From the NCBI GenBank assembly GCA_030844895.1, contig JAUTDX010001406.1:30171-94170 (forward strand): a DNA stretch of 64,000 nucleotides. Direction: 5' to 3'. The DNA comes from Ambrosia x helenae. Taxonomy: Eukaryota; Streptophyta; Magnoliopsida; Asterales; Asteraceae. Below the pieces are notes generated by a model. It did no database searches and was not told the origin of the DNA. It saw nothing but the letters and a program-made list of their open reading frames with translations. A program made the translations under genes and the position numbers. How positions within the stretch are numbered: position 1 is the first letter of the stretch; the number at the start of each line of letters is the position of its first letter. Shown here piece after piece: positions 46,172 to 56,560 of this stretch.

Positions 46172-46174
<3 letters not shown>

Positions 46175-46224
<50 letters not shown>
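46175..46224. repeat. (TA)n tract, right end of the element series
   Basis: A pure TA run of about 50 bp between element E and the resumed copia LTR. It is the right half of the 5' LTR microsatellite. Confidence 0.95.
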
Positions 46225-46229
<5 letters not shown>

Positions 46230-46270
46230 CACATAATATTAACCAAGTATTAACTTGTCAATATTTAACA
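46225..46270 (-). repeat. Copia 5' LTR, start (displaced 23 kb)
   Basis: On the minus strand this begins TGTTAAATATTGACAAGTTA and matches 17268-17313 almost perfectly. It is the first 46 bp of the 5' LTR, cut off from the rest at 22346-22990 by six inserted elements. The next bases (GATGA) would be the copia target duplication; the partner is lost at the truncated left end. Confidence 0.9.
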
Positions 46271-46331
46271 GATGACATGACATGTAGAGTTTAAAATACA
46301 AATAAATAACTATAAATATTAATGTAATAAT

Positions 46332-46590
46332 AAGACTATCTTTAACGCATCCGAAATCCGGTGTCCGTAGCCACATTTTCCAACTTAGACAGTGAGGTGG
46401 AAGAAAGAGAGACGACAGCCGCCTGTCGACAAGGGTGTACCCTTGGAGGAGAGAGACGAGGATTGTGAGAGGGAGAGGTGGGCCATGGCTTCGACGCCCG
46501 TTGCAGAGGAGTGGGAGGACGGACGGACGGACATGCTAACTTGGCACCGGGCAGGGGAGGACGAGCTCCTCTCCCGTTGAAGACAGTCTA
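46332..46590. mobile_element. Short TIR element (MITE)
   Basis: The left end TAAGACTATCTTTAACG and the reversed right end TTAGACTGTCTTCAACG form a 17-bp inverted repeat with three mismatches. The 260-bp interior is GC-rich compared with its surroundings and holds only a composition-driven frame. The superfamily is not certain: AT-rich flanks hide the target duplication. Confidence 0.6.
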
Positions 46591-47370
46591 ATAACTAAAT
46601 AATAACCAAGTTAAAAGTAACTAGCGCTTACCGGCTCAACCTTTAGACGTATAAGTAGAAATGATCTGAGCACAAACTTTCTTTTAGTTAAAAAAACTCA
46701 AACTACCAAGCTTGATTTAGCTTGACTTGTTTACACTCTTTAGGGACGGAGCAACCTAATCCGACCAAACTCTTTACGGTATAAACCCCCTCCCTTCATC
46801 CCTTAATTGTTTCTGTTTTATAGCTTTTGTAAATGATTGTGTTCATCTGTAAAAGTTTTTAGATTTAATTTGACCTTTAGACATGGGTATAAATTTTACC
46901 TTTAAATACTAGGAAGGGTGTTTATGACATTTAAAAGAATAAATTTATATAAAATGACACATCACTACATACACCCTAAATGATCATCCAAATAGTATAT
47001 TATCCAAATCATAAATTAATTGAACATAAAGAGAGGACTACACATTTAATAAAATTAATTATTATTTTTACCTAAATTAGAAAATGTAAGAAATATGTTG
47101 CCTCAATGCAAGTTTCCCTGGTATTAACAAAAATTAAATCAAACCTAGACATTTCATGTTGAAAATTAAACCATATATATGACAATAATTTCAAATGTGA
47201 TCCACATATTCATTTGAGTTCGTTCTATTTCTATTACATGCATATAGCATCCACTATCCCCACCTATTTACTGAAGTGCCTTTCATATTTTTGGTATATT
47301 GTACCTGATGATTTATTGGCTGTATATTACAGTTTGCCACTGTGCCTTTCAATTCATTAATTATAAGTAT
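46591..47370. other. AT-rich intergenic DNA, nothing recognised
   Basis: I see no coding frame, RNA gene or repeat boundary here. Confidence 0.6.
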
Positions 47371-47379
47371 AATAAAACT

Positions 47380-48539
47380 AGAGTTTTTTCCCAAACTAGT
47401 GTAGTTAGAAAACTTATTTACCAAAATGGGTAGTTTCAAAATTATTTACCAAAATGGGTAGTTTGGTTATTAAATTCAAAAAAATTCTAAATTTATACAT
47501 TCTCACTCCTAATCTCATTGGTTAATTTCTATTCATCATTTAATTATTCACTTAATTATTTTTAGCATAAATATTATAAGTTTTTTATCTTACTTTTAAT
47601 TTGGAAAAAATAAATTATAACGCCCTAACTTTTTATTTCTAGTCACGTTTTTTTCAAAGAACAATTATATATCTACGTCTTTTTTTTATTTTTTTTTCAA
47701 TTTATAGTATTCTTAATTTCTTGGGTTAGATTTAGTATTTTTGTTTACGTTAGTTTATAAGAAAACGTTGTACAGGACATTAGTTAGTTTTGATAGATTT
47801 CTAATTTAATGCCACAAATAAAAAAACAAAAATAGAATAAAATAGCTTAAAAGTAGGGGTACAAACAAGCTGAGCTACTCTTAAACTACTTGCGATCTAC
47901 TCAAGCTACGCTAGATACGACCCGTGCTTTAACGAACTTGAGCGTGAGCTTTAACAAACTCAAGTCTGAGCCCAAGCCTAAAAACAAGCTCGTTTAGTAA
48001 ACGAGCACGAGCTTTGCTTATCGAGCTCAAGCTGACTCGCGAGCCTAAACGAGTCCACTGTTTATATAATTTATAATTAATATATTAAATATTTATTTGA
48101 ATAATAATAAATATTATGCAAAAATAAAAACTAAAATGTGACCCAAAATACTAAGTATACTAGAAAAGATTATTGAAAACAAAATAACAGATATAAGATG
48201 GTTTTTTATTAAAAAAAAAGGCAAAATCGAAAAAAAAAAAAAAGAAAAACAAACGTGACTAAGTGGAAATAGAAAAAAAAAATTATAGATTTATACATTA
48301 TAATTTATTTTTCCAAATTAAAAGTAAGAATAAAAAACTTATAATATTTATGCTAAAAATAATTAAGTGAATAATTAATTGATGAATAAAATTAACCAAT
48401 GAGATTAGGAGTGAGAATGTATAAAGTTAGAATTTTCTTGAATTTAATAACCAAACTACCCATTTTGGTAAATAATTTTGAAACTACCCATTTTGGTAAA
48501 TAAGTTTTCTAACTACACTAGTTTGGGAAAAAACTCAAC
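47380..48539. mobile_element. Long-TIR MULE-type element, 1.16 kb, non-coding
   Basis: About 250 bp at the left end (47380-47627) is repeated in inverted orientation at the right end (about 48285-48539). Shared words include CCCAAACTAGTGTAGTTAG, TTACCAAAATGGGTAGTTT and ATAATTAAGTGAATAATTAA (reversed). AATAAAACT at 47371-47379 and 48540-48548 is a perfect 9-bp target duplication, diagnostic of Mutator-like elements. The middle carries a second repeat (about 47855-48060). Confidence 0.85.
47855..48060. mobile_element. Insertion inside the long-TIR element
   Basis: The segment begins near TAGGGGTACAAACAAGCTGAG and ends near GCGAGCCTAAACGAGTC. It is rich in GAGCT/CAAGCTC words and GC-richer than the AT-rich arms on either side. 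It resembles the short hAT-type repeats of plant genomes (TAGGGNTN start). A target duplication is not clear. Confidence 0.45.
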
Positions 48540-48569
48540 AATAAAACTACATGTTAAATAATGAATTAA

Positions 48570-48676
48570 CCTTTTGGGAATAGCCCAATGGTATTGATCA
48601 AGTTTAGATAAAATTTACTACGTACGAGGTTAGAGGTTCAATCTCTGTATTATGCAAGTTTAGCCATTAAAAAAAC
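48570..48676 (+). mobile_element. tRNA-derived SINE with target duplication
   Basis: The A box TAGCCCAATGGT (48581) and B box GGTTCAATCTC (48635) of a pol III promoter are spaced as in tRNA-derived SINEs, and an A-rich tail ends near 48675. AATAATGAATTAA before it (48557-48569) and AATAATGAGTTAA after it (48677-48689) form a 13-bp target duplication with one mismatch. Confidence 0.8.
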
Positions 48677-48689
48677 AATAATGAGTTAA

Positions 48690-49200
48690 TCGTACATAAA
48701 TATCCATAAAAAGTACGTATTATGTTATATAATCACGTACAATAATCCGTGAGGATAAAATTAATGTCTACACATAATAACGTACTAGGCTATATAATAG
48801 CGTATCATCTAAAGACAGAACTATATCAATGCTATACTCAAATTCAATAAAATAAAACCTTTTATTTTATGAAATATTTTTTTTTCAATATTAAAGCAAA
48901 TCTTATTCGATTATAAAATGGAAGATGGATCTAGATTTAAACCAAGTAAAAACATCAATGGTGGTTATTCCTTTTTGCTTTTACACCACTATTTTACGTA
49001 AAAAAAATGATTTAGATCTTTTCACCACTTAATATTAACCATTGGGCGTACCTAGGCCAAGAGTATAAGGAACGATTGCATCCCATGATTTTTTTATTTT
49101 AGTTTTAATATCTATGCGATTTAATCTCGAGCAACTCCTAAGAAATTTTGATACAAACCCTCATGAAATTTTGAAACAAACCCCTCATATTTGGCACCAA
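48690..49200. other. AT-rich intergenic DNA, nothing recognised
   Basis: No coding frame or repeat boundary is supported here. Confidence 0.55.
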
Positions 49201-49204
49201 CACT

Positions 49205-49500
49205 TTTACGCTCCGTTCCCGAGTTTACTTGAAGAGGGAAAAGAAAGGAAAAAAATCGAAGGAAAGGAGATGAAAGGAAAAGAAATGATACATATCATTT
49301 CCTTCCGTTTCCTTCCAAATCGGAAGGAAAACTAAACTAATAAAGAATTTGGCCTAAGTTTCCTTCTATTTCCTTTCTTTTCCTTCCTTAAATGAAACTC
49401 GGGAACACAACATGTTTTGTTTTCTTTTATTTTCCTTCCTTAAATGAAACTCGGAAACACAATCAAAATTTTCTTTCCTTTCATTTCCTGTCTTTTCCCT
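49205..49500. repeat. Fold-back repeat with a partial duplicate arm
   Basis: CGTTCCCGAGTTT at about 49211 is inverted as AAACTCGGGAACACA at about 49396. Purine-rich (GGAAAAGAAAGG) and pyrimidine-rich (CCTTTCTTTTCCTTCC) arms pair between them. The right arm (TTTTCCTTCCTTAAATGAAACTCGG) is then repeated once more ending near 49460. It is a MITE-like fold-back element of about 200 bp with a tandem partial copy. Confidence 0.65.
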
Positions 49501-50499
49501 CATTACTCGTTAGTGCAGGGTACATACGTGTTTTAGATGTGCCATAGGAAATAAGTTTCACCCACACTTTAGTTAGATTTTATATGTGATTGTCTTCTTG
49601 TATCTTTGTTTATAGGTTGTTTTTATCATATTTCTTCCTATTTTTACCATGTACTCTTTCACCATCTATGTGATATTGGTAGTTTTCCTTATATTTCCTC
49701 TTCTTTTATGTATCTATGTGATATCTAATGTGGGTTTTGCATCCGGTGATCTTTCTAGAAGCAACCTCTCTGTTTTCCAAGGATAAAGGGAATGTCTTCT
49801 CCAAAGTTGGCGCATTGGGTTAGGGGAGTCTATCAAAACTAGAGAGTCTCTTAATAGAAGAGTCAAAGGTAGAAAAGGTGCCGTGAATACAGTTCGTATG
49901 CAGAAAAATGGAGTTTCAAGTGCATGAAGGTTTGTGTGTGGGATTACAACTACGACCCCTCCACGACCGGTGTTCATGTTTCCTCCAATGTACCACCCAT
50001 GATTCGAGTGGGGTTTTTATCTAGGTTTGTTTCGAGTCATGGTTGGTTGGTGTCGCGTGGTTTTAGTGTTGTGTCGCCGTAATGCTCTAGTGATGTCTCT
50101 TTTCTGTCTTGTATCGTTATCCAGCTTCTTGCTATTTTCTGGAGGAACAAATTATCTTTTGCCACTAAAAAAAGGTGATATACTATGTTGCACAAATATA
50201 TAATTGGTTTACAAAATTATGTATATAAAAAATCCAAACTGTTTATTTAACAATAAAAAAAGGTGTTTTTAACAGGTGTATAGTCTAAATAAATATTATC
50301 TTGCTGAAGTTAATTCAGTAAATGTTTTCCATCTTTTTTTTATTATTATTCACATACAAGATACACATATGAACAAAGATGTTACATATTCACAATAGGC
50401 CAAGAATCTGTATGTCACTGGTTAATTTTACTTGCTCAAAATGGCTGATTGAGGCCAAAGAATACAATGACAACTGTGAGTTGCTTGGAAAAGTTTTTT
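49501..50499. other. Intergenic DNA, possible LINE 3' end
   Basis: No intact coding is seen. The stretch 49700-50175 ends in TTATCTTTTGCCACTAAAAAAAGG, which could be the 3' end and A-tail of a truncated LINE on the plus strand. No reverse transcriptase or target duplication was found to confirm it. The right edge borders the KTN80 3' untranslated region. Confidence 0.35.
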
Positions 50500-53400
50500 T
50501 TATGATTGTTGAAGTATATGGTTAAGTTCTTTTGCAGTTTTTGCTGTCAGCCCGCCTCGCCTACGAGGAAAAACACGCTTCACTTTAGCGTTTTATTTTT
50601 CTTTTAACATGAAATAACACAGAAAGGCGATTACCGTATAACATCTGGGAGATTCTTATGAATCTTTTGAAGCTGGATATGGCATTGAGTGCAGCTTTCA
50701 AGTCTGTCAGCAAGTTTTTAGACATCTTAAGTTTAGTTAGTTGAAAAATAAGTTTAATAAAAATTAACCATCTACAGAAACAAGAAACAGACCTTTTCTC
50801 TGCATGAAGATCAACACCTACAGCAGGAGGTGCCGAGATTGTTGAGCTAATCACGGGCCCAAAGACTGCTAGAAGCTTCAGTAACATTTGTAGTGACACA
50901 TTTATATGCCTGCACACATTTGCAAATATGTGTTAATATATTAATATCAATAACCCTTATGTCGAACGAGCATAATGCAAGTGTTTTATATATGTACCTC
51001 TCGATTTGGCTATCGAGTAAACTTGACAGCAAAGGCAGCAAACAAGAAAAGAGGTCTAATGTTAAAGACTCGGTATTGTCCAGCATTACACTAATTACAT
51101 CTGCTTGTACCTGTGGATATAGACAAGATAATTTTCAGATGTTTAAGAACACAAATTAGAAAAAACGACAACCAGTATAGTAAAATTCCACAAAGAATAC
51201 ATACGGCGTGATCTGGCACTTTCTGCAAGGCGCTAATACCTCCTAGCGTGTCATTTTGATCCCAAACATGTCGTACCACCTGAAAAACAGAGAGTAGTAT
51301 AAGAAATCAACTTTACAAAGTCAGACACGTATACAAAGCAGGGAATTTGTTCTAAGTCTTATAAGATCAACATCATTGCAAGGTTCAGATGAGTAATGGA
51401 ATATATACTGAACAATATAAAGCTACCTGGAGTTTTGTGAGGCGAGATCGAAGTGTACTTAAACACAGATCATGATCTAGCATCAAAACCGCAGCCAAAT
51501 CCTCATCATTTTCATTCTTGACAGACAGAACTCTTCCTGTGGTTTGTGGGTTATCCTCCTGCTAGTGTCAAAAAGTTAAAACTATTTATTATTGCGAAGA
51601 AACAGATAACTTCCATTCCAAGTCATAGTATATAGTTACACTTATCAGATTAATCCAATTGAAACTAGTTATGCAGTCAACAGCATGGTCATACCTTCAT
51701 TGCTATAGATCGCCGCGCAACTAGCATTGAAGATCTAACTTTTTCAGGAATTACACGGCGGGAAGCAACAGATTTTTGAACAGGGGAGGCCTTAGATTTC
51801 TTGCGTACAGTATTTGGGGAATTTTCAGGTGTTTGTGAGACCGAAACAGGAGAGTAATTAGCTTCCTCTGAATTTGTCAGCATCTGGGATGTTTTAGCTT
51901 TAGGAACCAATTCAGGTGTTTTTAAAGGTATCTGGGATGTTTTTGTTTCAGTCATAGGTTGTTGTACACATGGCATAACATCAGGAACAGTTACTGGCAT
52001 ATTGATAGACTGTTGTTGTATAGTGGTTGTAGGTAAGTTATTTGTGTTAGGTAATAACTGAGAAGTTAAGTCAGGTTTATGACACTCATGAGTATCTAAC
52101 TTGTCTCTTTTTTCAAATTTCTCAACCAGACTGCGGGTCCTTCCACTCACAACCGCAACTGCAAAATTAGTAGGGGAAAATGATTAAGGAACATTTTAAC
52201 CAACTTATTTTTCCTCAACAACAGGTGTAACGTTTAAATAGATACCTCCATTAACATATTTAACCGATCTGAACTCTTCATTTGAATCAACCGACAAGTC
52301 CTCAGATAAGTATCCTTCTTTCCTAGATATCATAGGAGTCACACCTGCAGCTTTATGTAGAAATGTAGAATAGGGATTTAAATAACATAAAATAATTTAG
52401 TAACCAAATAAAAGGTGAACTAAATAATAACTTACTATCTACATATATATTCTTGATATCCTTTGCGTCATCATCTAGAGATATAAAGGACCTTCTTGGA
52501 GTCTCAGATTTTGGTTGCACCTTATAAGGTTCAATTTGCTTCACAAATAGAAGACAGTAGATAAGTCATCATGTCTTTTTTGTTCAAATTTTCAGACGTT
52601 TCGTTTGAATTCACAAATTTTAACACAGCAAAGAGGATGAAGATGCTTACTGAAACATCTGCAGCCCAAATTCCTACAGAATTCTGATAATATGAGCACC
52701 CTAAAAGCTTGCCATCATTTATACAGAGGTCACCCAAATTTGTCCATCCTAAATCAACAGCATCATGACAAATTACAGGCTCCCATGAATACACCTTAAG
52801 TTCAAAGGGCATGTACAAGTGAGTAGTGAGACTTATTATACTTTGCATAAAGCAAACCGTAAAAATATAGCGAGAAATTATTAGAACCTTTAAACTGCTG
52901 TCTAGCCCACAAAAGAGTGTTCTTCCATCTGGGTGAAATGTAATCGAGCGCACTCCTGTGGCTTTGGGCGTAGTTGATCCAATCAACTCAAAGGTTTCCA
53001 AATCCCAAAATTTTACTGTTTTGTCTGATGAACCTGAAATAAGTATTTATGTCATTACAATTTTCCTATAAAAAGGTACATATAAAGCAAAGTTAATTAC
53101 TTGGTAAGAAAGTAGCAATGCACATGAACTGCATTTGCTGTTGGATACAAACCTGTCGCTAAAAGAAACTCAAGAGGATGGAAATCCATCGATCTAATGT
53201 GCCCTTCATGGAATTTGAACTCATGCAAGAGCTTTCCAGCAGTTAAGTCCCATATCTATACGAAAGATAAAACAACAAAAGTTTAGTTAAATTGATCTTT
53301 TTGAGATGATTATATAATAAGGTAGTCATTACCTTTACAATATTATCAAGTCCCCCAGACACCACCCAACGACCATCAGGGGTAAATCTGATTGTACTAA

Positions 53401-55607
53401 TTGCGCGCTTATGACTCTTATATGTATGAATGCATCCTTTTTTTCTAATATCCCATATTTTCAGATTAGTATCCATGGAACCTGATGCAAAGAACTCACC
53501 AAAAGGATGGAATTCCACTGCAGTGCAATAGGACCGGTGTCCATTAAGTGTCCTAACCACTGCACTTAACGAAAAAGAAGCAGGAATTAAACAAAAAAAC
53601 ACCTCAGACTCAACTTCTAAAAGGTGAACAGATCTAAATTATACGTTTTAGACCGAATCAACTTACCCTTTGTCTCTTCAAGATCCCAGAGCTGGACCAC
53701 ACCAGAGGAAGCTCCAGCAGCCACGATAACTTCAGTTGAATCAAAAGCTACAGATTCTATAGGGCTCGTATGGCCACTTAGGCTCTGCATCATATCACAA
53801 AGGGACCCACCATCAGGGAAGGCACCAAGAACATTATAGTTTAGAAGCATTTGTATGTTAGTTATCTTTTTGATTGGCAAGTGACATAGTTATCTTAGGA
53901 CCTGCGAATTCACACAACCTTAACAGCATGATAAGTTTCAACCAATAGTTTCGTGTATTAACATATATGATGCAGAAAATTTCCTCCATGAAGACATTAC
54001 TTGTATCATGACATATTGACATGCATCTCATATATAGGCTAGTCCTCAAAAGATACCGATATTCTAATAAAGTAATAAACCAAACAAGTTTTGATTTACA
54101 TATGATAAATCAATGAGTTTGACAAGAAACCAAATAAGATAGTTACTTGTAGAGGCCTTTTCACTAATCACATATCTGTAGGAAGACCTTAAGCAAAATC
54201 CATAAATGTAGTTGGTTAAAAAGGGGAGAAAGAGACAAAATCTATGTGTCCTGCTACTTGATTAGTTGACACAAGGCACAAAAGTTAAGAACAAAAATCT
54301 TGTAAGCCTAAATCATTCAAATATCAGGGGAAACTTAAGAATTTCAGAGCAAGAGTGAGAGTAAGAATTAAGAAATGACAAAGAAAGCCCCCATAAGAAG
54401 AGCACCATAAGAGCCATGCTGACTAGCTCACATTTGTAGTCAAATCTACCCAAACAAGTTCTACATGATATCATAATTTGCTTTAAAATGTTTTCACCAA
54501 AACCTTGCAACTACGAGTAAAAGCTAATTTTCACACGAATGAAAAGAGAAACAGAAGCCCATGTTAAACAGGGCAAATGCGCTCAGCAGAGCCAATCCAA
54601 ACATAATGATCTTCCTTATTACAGTTTTGAAAGGTTTCACAGCAATATTGATTATGGATGTTCATTGCATCACCCTCAAAATTTCTTTCACACTGACATG
54701 TCATATTGGTAGTATGACATGCTGAAAATGGTCATGCGGCTCATTTACCGTGTTTAACTGGTACATCATACAGGCAATAATGTACCCACACGAAATTGAC
54801 TTACGTGACCACTGACAAAGTCATACGGCCCGTATAACCACTCCTGTCGCCTTATACAACTTGTCTGATGACGTCATCTAGTGTCTATATTTTGACGAAC
54901 CAAACGAGTTCATAAACTAATTATTCCATATCATAGTTAGTAGGGTTGTAAACGAACCAAGCGTTCAGCGAATAGTTGTGAACAAACACGAACAATAATT
55001 TCCATTCGATAAGTTAAACAAGCGAACATAAACAGAGGCCGTGTTCGTTCGTTTATGTTCACGAACGTTCAGTAACGTGTTCATATATGTACGTCCCCGC
55101 CAACATCCCTCACTTGACCATTTTATTTTAAAATGAATATATATAACGTTCGTTTGTGTTTGTTCGTTTACGTTCGGCAAGTGTTCGCAAACATGCTCAT
55201 TTCTTTAATGAACAAACACTACCAAGGACTTATTCATGTTCGTTCGGTTCGTTTACAAGCTTCAAACAAATAGTTACAAAATTCGGAGGAGAATACTGAC
55301 CGTTAGAGGTTTTGCTTTTCCAATTGACCAAATATTAACAATTTGATCATCACCTCCTGTAACATAATATCGACTGGTCTTCTTTCCAATTTTAATGCAA
55401 TTCACATTAGCAGTATGTGCCACAAACTCTTCTACATATTCAATTCAGTCAAGAAAAAATAAATTCTAAACCACATATTATTATTAATTCAGCTGATTTC
55501 AATAAATAAAAAACACTAAATAAATAACAAACACTCAATAAATAAATTTCAAGTTTATAAATAAAAACTAACAAAAGGATACGCAATTTATATCCGCGTT
55601 TGGCCAT
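50500..55607 (-). CDS. KTN80: Katanin p80 WD40-repeat subunit B1 homolog
   Basis: Sixteen exons join in frame to 710 aa plus stop: 55583-55607, 55301-55431, 53667-53784, 53333-53559, 53153-53255, 52888-53033, 52651-52794, 52436-52538, 52246-52350, 51695-52158, 51427-51558, 51205-51279, 50998-51110, 50793-50909, 50635-50703, 50500-50560. The N-terminus MAKRGYKLQEFVAHTANVNC and six WD40 repeats (residues about 9-300, with GASSGVVQLWDLEE, GSMDTNLKIWDIRKKGCIHT, GGLDNIVKIWDL) match plant KTN80. A disordered Pro/Thr/Gln-rich middle (about 370-520) leads to the con80 helical domain (about 540-710, ending RRGGLTAKTAKELNHILQQS). That domain binds the katanin p60 ATPase. KTN80 recruits p60 to microtubule branch points and crossovers for severing. 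Intron 2 (53785-55300) is long and carries a MITE. Confidence 0.93.
54941..55269. mobile_element. hAT-like MITE in KTN80 intron 2
   Basis: The left end is TAGGGTTGTAAACGAACC, and GGTTCGTTTACAAGC near the right end is its inverted partner. The interior is dense in GTTCGTTTA/AACGAAC words. ATAGTTAG before it (54933-54940) and ATAGTTAC after it (55270-55277) look like a one-mismatch 8-bp target duplication. It lies more than 30 bp from the donor of exon 2 and should be spliced out. Confidence 0.6.
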
Positions 55608-56560
55608 CAAACTTATGAGTTAAGCAAATATGATTGAAGAAGAAAATTTAGTTATGTATAAACGTATGTGTATACAGATATACAGTGATTTGTATGTATG
55701 TACAGAATTGGAACGAATCAATGACTTCTGAATAAAATCCACCGGAGAAAGACAGGAATTTCACTTTTTTCTCAGGAACAGAGTCTTGAAGGTGGTGTGC
55801 CTCAGTAGAGAGAGAAAATATTGTAGAGAGAGAAAGTTGTTAGGGGCATGATTGAGAGTTGAAACGGTTTAAATCTTTTTTTTATTGAAAAAGAAATCCT
55901 TGTAAACATTGTATTTCTAAGGGGACGGGGCATCACTCATTACCAGGTAACACCGCCGCTATCCAAGCTGGTAGTGGAGGGGACCCCCCCCCCCCCCGGC
56001 CTTCCGGATTTTCGCTCAGAAGTTTCATTATATAGTATTCGGATAGAAATTTTTTGGTATATAAGGTTTCGACCCCCAAGTTTCAAGTTAAGTTTCGCCA
56101 CTATATATTAATATATATCTTGTGGTTGGCCAAATACGCTAATTGTTTAAAAAGTTTATTTTATTTTAGAAATGGATCATGAGAAGCACACCGAACATTA
56201 TTGCTTGTTCCACGACACGAGTACCATCTATCTGTTTTATTTTATATTTGATCATACCGACCAGCTTATTTTATTTATCTTAACCAAACCTCAGAATCTC
56301 ACTTGAACTGCCCCCTTATGATATATATCATTGGATAACAACGTTAATCATGGCTTATCTTATTTAAGCGTGTTTGATGATGATGAATTATATGAGATTC
56401 CATTTTTTTTTTTATTTTAGTATTATTGTCATAATTAGTCAATTAAACCAAACTCAAAAAGCTCATCTGTAACATCCACTTACAAAAACTCCTTCATCGT
56501 CGACTTCAAAAAACTTTTCATCACGTCGTCTTTCTCTAACTAGAACCTGAAATTGAAAGA
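55608..56560. other. KTN80 upstream region and intergenic DNA
   Basis: Immediately upstream of the KTN80 start on the minus strand, 55800-55850 is CT-rich (read on that strand), as expected for a plant 5' untranslated region. Further right there is a C14 run near 55985 and a repeat-like stretch (GGATTTTCGCTCAGAAG, then TTTCGACCCCCAAG). I could not identify a TATA box with confidence. Confidence 0.45.

Larger units (their letters stand above)
33365..46174. mobile_element. Putatively autonomous FAR1/ULP1 MULE in a (TA)n tract (element E)
   Basis: This is a 12.8-kb element with TA runs on both sides (33348-33364 and 46175-46224). Ends: left GGGGATGGTTAAAATGGAAACC, GTTGAGAAAACC, TTGCAAAC; right reversed AGGCTAAAGGTAGGGAGGAAACC, ACGAGAAAACC, CGGAAACCC. 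It encodes a FAR1-type transposase (minus strand, intact by exon joining), a ULP1-protease gene (plus strand) and a small acidic protein (minus strand). TTACATGTGTAA-type words are scattered through introns and spacers. MULEs carrying a ULP1 gene are known in plants (Kaonashi/CUMULE type). Strict residence in TA repeats and the third gene are what stand out. Confidence 0.8.
13611..46270 (-). mobile_element. Ty1/copia retrotransposon with both LTRs interrupted
   Basis: Minus-strand element. The 5' LTR is 22346-22990 plus 46225-46270. The primer site complement is at 22333-22345 and decayed gag-pol at 17325-21749. The polypurine run (C11 on the plus strand) is at 17314-17324. The 3' LTR is 17268-17313 plus 13611-13735. 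Each LTR contained an internal (TA)n tract, and both tracts have been split by other transposons: one element on the left, six on the right. The outer end of the 3' LTR (about 510 bp) is missing at the junction with the gypsy LTR near 13611. What was a roughly 6.5-kb element now spans 32.7 kb. Confidence 0.85.
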
